A stretch of 18,207 nt of DNA from CAYSIX01 sp964431205 (lineage in GTDB: Bacteria > Planctomycetota > Phycisphaerae > Phycisphaerales > Phycisphaeraceae): contig CAYSIX010000063.1 in assembly GCA_964431205.1 (NCBI GenBank), positions 1 through 18,207 on the forward strand, in the 5' to 3' direction. A program made the translations under genes and the position numbers. Position 1 is the first letter of the stretch. Each line of letters opens with the position of its first letter. This document shows, piece by piece, positions 14,686-18,207 of this stretch. A model generated the notes under the pieces. The model was not told the origin of the DNA and made no database searches. It was given only the letters and a program-made list of their open reading frames with translations.

Positions 14686-15326
14686 CGTCGCGACTCCTCT
14701 CGCTGACCCAGTCGGCACTCGATCTCAAACGCCACCGCCTGCTCGGCACCGAACGGGACCTTCTTCGTCTCCACCAGCTTGACCCGGTCGAACAGCTCCG
14801 TCCGCTCGATCCGCAGCACGAAATCGGCCACCGCCGCCTGCGTGCGGCCGACCCCCTCGAGCCGCAGCGTGTAACGCTCGGGGGCACGCGTCTCGCTCGG
14901 CTGCAACGGCGGCTCCGCGGTCTGATCCGACGCCGCCTCCACCACGCGCCGCGGCGGCCTGGGCTCCTCGATCGGCTTCAGCTCGCACGCCGAGAGCACC
15001 GCGTCGTCCCCCAGCAGCACCGCCAACAGGTTCAGCAGGACCGACCAGTTCGGCTGGCCGCCGATCGTGCGGCTGGCCGCCAGCGACGCCCGCGCCTCGG
15101 CCAACTGCGGGCCCAGACGCTCGATCGCCAGCTCCAGGTCCTCCACGCGGTTGCGCGTCTCGGCCAGGTCGGCGGCGATCGCTCGGTCCGCCCCACCGCC
15201 GGCCACACGCAGCGTCGCCCACGCCCCACCCAGCGTCACCGCGTAGGCCAGGCAGATCACCGCCCACCAGCGACCACGACGACGCCGACGCAACGCCTCG
15301 CGACGATGACCCGGGATGAGGTTCAC
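14682..15326 (-). CDS. pilN: PilN-like platform protein
   Basis: This 214-aa bitopic membrane protein links cytoplasmic PilM to PilO. It opens with the PilN hallmark NLIPGHRREALRRRRR (residues 2-17; PilN proteins typically begin INLLPWRE), the segment that docks into PilM. The membrane helix is at about 21-41, then a coiled coil (about 48-85, LAETRNRVEDLELAIERLGPQL), and a periplasmic ferredoxin-like domain with LLNLLAVLLGDDAVLS and YTLRLEGVGRTQAAVADFVLRI. The start is GTG 15326, with ACGGGG just upstream, 8 bp after the pilM stop. Much longer upstream extension is possible in frame but only mirrors pilM. Its stop overlaps the pilO start (ATGA). Confidence 0.87.
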   Translation of the reverse strand: MNLIPGHRREALRRRRRGRWWAVICLAYAVTLGGAWATLRVAGGGADRAIAADLAETRNRVEDLELAIERLGPQLAEARASLAASRTIGGQPNWSVLLNLLAVLLGDDAVLSACELKPIEEPRPPRRVVEAASDQTAEPPLQPSETRAPERYTLRLEGVGRTQAAVADFVLRIERTELFDRVKLVETKKVPFGAEQAVAFEIECRLGQREESRR

Positions 15327-15334
15327 GCCCCGTC

Positions 15335-16438
15335 TCACGCCGCCAGCTCCCGCTCGTAGTCCGCCAGACCCACGGCCATCATCATCGCCGGGTTCTCCGC
15401 CTCCGTCGTCGCCAGCTCGCAGCCATCGAGCACCTGCGCCGGCGTCAACCCGTGCACCGGAACCTCCAGTTGACCGGCCAGGTGATCCGCCACGCCCGGG
15501 ACCGCCGCGCCCCCGCCGAGCAGCAGCAACTGGCTCACCGACGAGGACGGGTACTGGTGCTGCGCGTAGGTCAACGCCAGGTTCAGCTCCTTGGCCACCG
15601 ACTCGAAGTGCGTCTCGAGCATCCCGCGCACCTTCAGGAACAGCCGCCAGTCCTCGTCCTGGCCGCGCGAGTCCAGCTCGAAGCCCACCTTCATCAGCAG
15701 ATAATCGACCACTTCCGCATCGAAGGCGTGGTCGCGGCCGATCATCCGGCTCAGCGGCGCCAGCCCCGCCGACGACATCTGCCGTTCGTACACCACCACG
15801 CCGTCGTACATCAGCACGACGTCGGCCGAGTCCCATCCCAGCTCGAGCAGGGCCACGATGCCCTCGGCGGCGTGGGGCGAACGCCTGGCCACCCGCGCCA
15901 ACGCCCAGCCGGCCAGGTCCAGACCGATCACGTCGAAGCCGTGTCGCTCCAGCCGGTCGAGCACCGGGTCGGCGGCGTCGTGCGGGCAGGCCGCGGCCAT
16001 CGCCACCACCCCGTCGACCGCCCGCGCCGGTTGCGGCAGCTCCCAGTGCGCGACCTCGATCGTCTCCGGCTCGCATCGGTGCGCGTGAGCCATCTCCGAG
16101 CGCGCGATCTGATCCAGCGGCGCGCCCGACTGGCGCGGCGGCAGCGTCAGGATGCTGGTCATCGTCGCCTGAGCCGGCGCGCTCATCACGATCTGGCGAC
16201 CGGTAAAACCCCGCCTCTGCAGGACCTGCCGCAGGCGACGCACCTCCTCGTCATCGATGTCCGGACCGGGGTGAAGCCGGGGGATCGCGATCCCCGCGAC
16301 CAGCCGCGTCTGGCCGTCGTAGCCGAGCTGGGCCGCCTTGATGTACCGCCCGCCCAGGTCCAGCCCGATCGGGCCGCGCCTCGCGGTGAGCGTCGGTGGC
16401 AGGCGCCAGCCGGCCGGCATGAATCGTTGCATCATCAT
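15335..16438 (-). CDS. pilM: PilM-like actin-fold ATPase
   Basis: This 367-aa cytoplasmic protein of the pilus/secretion platform has the FtsA/actin fold. Signature positions: phosphate-1 motif IGLDLGGRYIKAAQLG (24-39), a GLDLAGWALARV segment in the middle, phosphate-2-like VALLELGWDSADVVLMYDGV, and the adenosine motif LLLLGGGAAVPGVADHLAGQ in the C-terminal part. The usual FxRxIxxGG stretch is altered to YERQMSSAGLAPLSRMIG. Three ATG codons run in a row at 16438-16430; the first overlaps the upstream stop by 4 bp and was taken as the start. PilM binds the N-terminus of PilN, encoded next, and sits close to the ATPase and PilC proteins in the complex. Confidence 0.88.
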   Translation of the reverse strand: MMMQRFMPAGWRLPPTLTARRGPIGLDLGGRYIKAAQLGYDGQTRLVAGIAIPRLHPGPDIDDEEVRRLRQVLQRRGFTGRQIVMSAPAQATMTSILTLPPRQSGAPLDQIARSEMAHAHRCEPETIEVAHWELPQPARAVDGVVAMAAACPHDAADPVLDRLERHGFDVIGLDLAGWALARVARRSPHAAEGIVALLELGWDSADVVLMYDGVVVYERQMSSAGLAPLSRMIGRDHAFDAEVVDYLLMKVGFELDSRGQDEDWRLFLKVRGMLETHFESVAKELNLALTYAQHQYPSSSVSQLLLLGGGAAVPGVADHLAGQLEVPVHGLTPAQVLDGCELATTEAENPAMMMAVGLADYERELAA

Positions 16439-17691
16439 CCGCCGCTTCCCGCCTGCGCCGTCAGATCGAACAGCGGCAGGAACATGCCCAACGCCACCAG
16501 GCCGACCAGCACCCCCAGCACGATCAGGATGATCGGCTCGAGAATGCTCGTCAGCGCCTTGAGCACCACTTCATTCTCTTCGTCGAGGAAGTCGGCCATG
16601 TTGAGCATCATGGCCGAGAGCTTGCCGCTCGACTCGCCGCTGCGGATCGCCTCGTACACCGTCGGGTTGACCAGTTGCGCGTCCGAGAACGCGCTGCTGA
16701 CCGGGTCGCCGCGGGTCACGGCGTGCTCGGCGTCGGCGACCAGCCGCCGATACACCGCGTTGCCCGCCGCCGCCTTGGTCAACGCCAACGCCTCCAGCAG
16801 CGGCACGTAGCTGTCCACCAGCACGCCCAGCAGCCGGATGATCCGTGCCACGATGAAGCTCCGCACCACCGCGCCCAGCAACGGCACGCGGATCAGTACC
16901 GTGTCGATCGCCAACTGCCCCGACGCCGTCCGCGACCACGCCCACGCCCCGCCCACCGTCAACGCCACCGTGCCCAGCATCGCCCACCAGTACCCCCGGA
17001 TCGCGTCCGAGATCCAAAGCAGCGCCTGCGTCGTCGGCGGCAGCGGCAGGTCCAGCGTCTCGAACAACGCGCCGAAACGCGGGAGCACGAACATCAGCAT
17101 CAACCCCAGAACCCCCCCGGCGACCACCAGCAGCAGCGACGGATAAACCAGCGCACCCACCACCGCGCTGCGCATCTGCAGCCGACGACGCACCAGCTGC
17201 GACAGCCGGTCCATGATCGGCTCGAACTTGCCGCCCGTCTCGCCCGACGCCACCAGGCTGCGATACACGTGGTCGAAGCAGTCGGGGTGGGCGCCCATGG
17301 CGTCCGCGAGGCTCGAGCCCTCCTCCACGCGCAGGGCCAGGTCTTCGATCACGCGACGCCACGACGGGTCCTTCGCCTGACGCGCCAGCGCGTGCAGCGC
17401 CTCGGTCAGCGGCGTGCCGGTGCACGCCAGCACGTAGAGCTGGCGCGTGAACATGGCCAGGTTCTTCAACCGCTTGCCGTTGCCGCGCAGCCGCACGCCC
17501 TGCCGCAGCGGCGCCGCCTCCGCCGACGCGGCGTCCGCCGCACGACCTCCCTTGGCGTGGCCCTGCCGCAGCGACGTGACGTACAGCCCCCGCCGACGCA
17601 GCTGCTCGCTCGCCTCGTCCATCGAAGGGGCCTCGATCGTGTCCGTGACCGATCGGCCGGCCTTGTCGTAAGCCTGATACGCCAGCTTCAT
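16435..17691 (-). CDS. PilC/GspF-like inner-membrane platform protein
   Basis: This 418-aa polytopic protein is the membrane platform on which the ATPase works. It has an N-terminal cytoplasmic part beginning with the typical FYQAYD-like AYQAYDKAGRSV, then two repeats of the T2SF domain. Repeat one contains FTRQLYVLACTGTPLTEAL and ASGETGGKFEPIMDRLSQL; repeat two contains VPLLEALALTKAAAGN and RSGESSGKLSAMMLNMADF. Three membrane segments are visible: about 175-205 (ending VLPRFGALF), about 235-255, and about 385-410. Length is usual for the family. ATG 17691 overlaps the stop of the ATPase gene (ATGA), and the 3' end overlaps pilM. Confidence 0.93.
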   Translation of the reverse strand: MKLAYQAYDKAGRSVTDTIEAPSMDEASEQLRRRGLYVTSLRQGHAKGGRAADAASAEAAPLRQGVRLRGNGKRLKNLAMFTRQLYVLACTGTPLTEALHALARQAKDPSWRRVIEDLALRVEEGSSLADAMGAHPDCFDHVYRSLVASGETGGKFEPIMDRLSQLVRRRLQMRSAVVGALVYPSLLLVVAGGVLGLMLMFVLPRFGALFETLDLPLPPTTQALLWISDAIRGYWWAMLGTVALTVGGAWAWSRTASGQLAIDTVLIRVPLLGAVVRSFIVARIIRLLGVLVDSYVPLLEALALTKAAAGNAVYRRLVADAEHAVTRGDPVSSAFSDAQLVNPTVYEAIRSGESSGKLSAMMLNMADFLDEENEVVLKALTSILEPIILIVLGVLVGLVALGMFLPLFDLTAQAGSGG

Positions 17692-18207
17692 GCGACCTCA
17701 CGCCTCCCGGCCTCGGGCGGCGCCGGCTCGGACGCCGCCGGCGCCGGATTCTCTGCGGGCACGAGTTGCGGCGGGCGCGTCTCGAGCGGCCGGCCCGGGT
17801 CCAGTTCGTCGTCGTCGTGCGTCACACGCAACACCTCTTCCAGGCTCGTCTGGTGGTCGATCGCCAGTTGCACGCCCTCCTCGCGCAGCGTCAGGATGCC
17901 GTGCTTGCGGATCTCGTCGCGCAGCTCGTGCGAGGCCGCCCCGCGGTGGATCAGCCGCCGGATCGGCGTCTCGACCTCCATCACCTCGTAGATGCCCACG
18001 CGACCCTTGAACCCGCTGTTGTGGCACTGCTGACAGCCCGCCCCCTTGCGGAAGGACTTGCCGGTGTGCTGGGGGATGGCGGCGTCCTCGAGCGCCTGCT
18101 CGGTGGGGTAGTACTTGGTGGCGCAGTGCGGGCAGATGGTCCGCGCCAGGCGCTGGGCCACCACGCCGTTGAGCGCGCTGGAGAGCAGGTAAGGCTCGAT
18201 GCCCATG
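17688..18207 (-). CDS. PilB/GspE-like assembly ATPase, C-terminal part only
   Basis: The 172 visible residues are the end of a secretion/pilus assembly ATPase; the start lies beyond the window. GIEPYLLSSALNGVVAQRLA is the typical segment after the Walker B/His-box region. A four-cysteine zinc site follows (C25, C28, C58, C61 of the visible part: CPHC and CQQC), then GFKGRVGIYEVMEV and LTLREEGVQLAIDHQTSLEEV, which end the normal family sequence. About 45 further acidic and Pro/Ala-rich residues form an unusual tail. The Walker motifs are not in view. The ATP-driven motor acts in the cytoplasm on PilC. The stop overlaps the pilC start (ATGA). PilB and GspE cannot be separated on this fragment. 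Confidence 0.92.
   Translation of the reverse strand, partial: MGIEPYLLSSALNGVVAQRLARTICPHCATKYYPTEQALEDAAIPQHTGKSFRKGAGCQQCHNSGFKGRVGIYEVMEVETPIRRLIHRGAASHELRDEIRKHGILTLREEGVQLAIDHQTSLEEVLRVTHDDDELDPGRPLETRPPQLVPAENPAPAASEPAPPEAGRREVA

Overview
The window is GC-rich and densely coding, and it looks like a chromosomal piece of a Planctomycetota bacterium, probably class Phycisphaerae. The placement is inferred from a CxxCGYxLRGL zinc-ribbon start, from pseudopilins whose prepilin sites mostly read RRA/F, and from a pilin/secretion cluster whose minor pilins carry carbohydrate-binding-type C-termini. No rRNA, tRNA, CRISPR array or insertion sequence was seen.

Left part (1-2582): a 5'-complete, 3'-truncated metF (minus) has a good sigma70-type promoter. 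It is followed by a 431-bp stretch holding a 29-codon zinc-ribbon remnant whose stop codon lies at the edge of a 66-bp near-perfect palindrome. Next come a family 2 glycosyltransferase (plus), a DUF2203 protein (minus), and a 286-bp spacer with a nested palindrome.

Middle (2583-8243): an RND efflux module. A membrane-fusion protein and an AcrB-type pump form a minus-strand operon, divergent from a TetR regulator. The shared 174-bp spacer holds a plausible pump promoter (TTGACC-17-TACGGT) abutted by a TGAAC-N5-GTTCA palindrome, a candidate TetR operator. No TolC-like gene is present.

Right part (8294-18207): a 12-gene minus-strand cluster for a type IV pilus / type II secretion-like machine. 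In transcription order it encodes the assembly ATPase (C-terminus only), PilC/GspF, PilM, PilN, PilO, a PilP/GspC-like protein, two GspG-like major pilins, GspH/FimT, a PilW/GspJ-like protein with a large beta-rich C-terminal domain, PilV/GspI, and a PilX/GspK-like protein ending in a CBM4/9-type domain. Several junctions are ATGA stop/start overlaps, so the set is probably co-transcribed. A strong hairpin after the second major pilin may set its level above the downstream minor pilins. The pilO gene contains a 10-N scaffold gap that appears to be an assembly artefact; the gene is probably intact. The most interesting biological idea is a pilus or pseudopilus whose minor, probably tip, subunits carry polysaccharide-binding domains.
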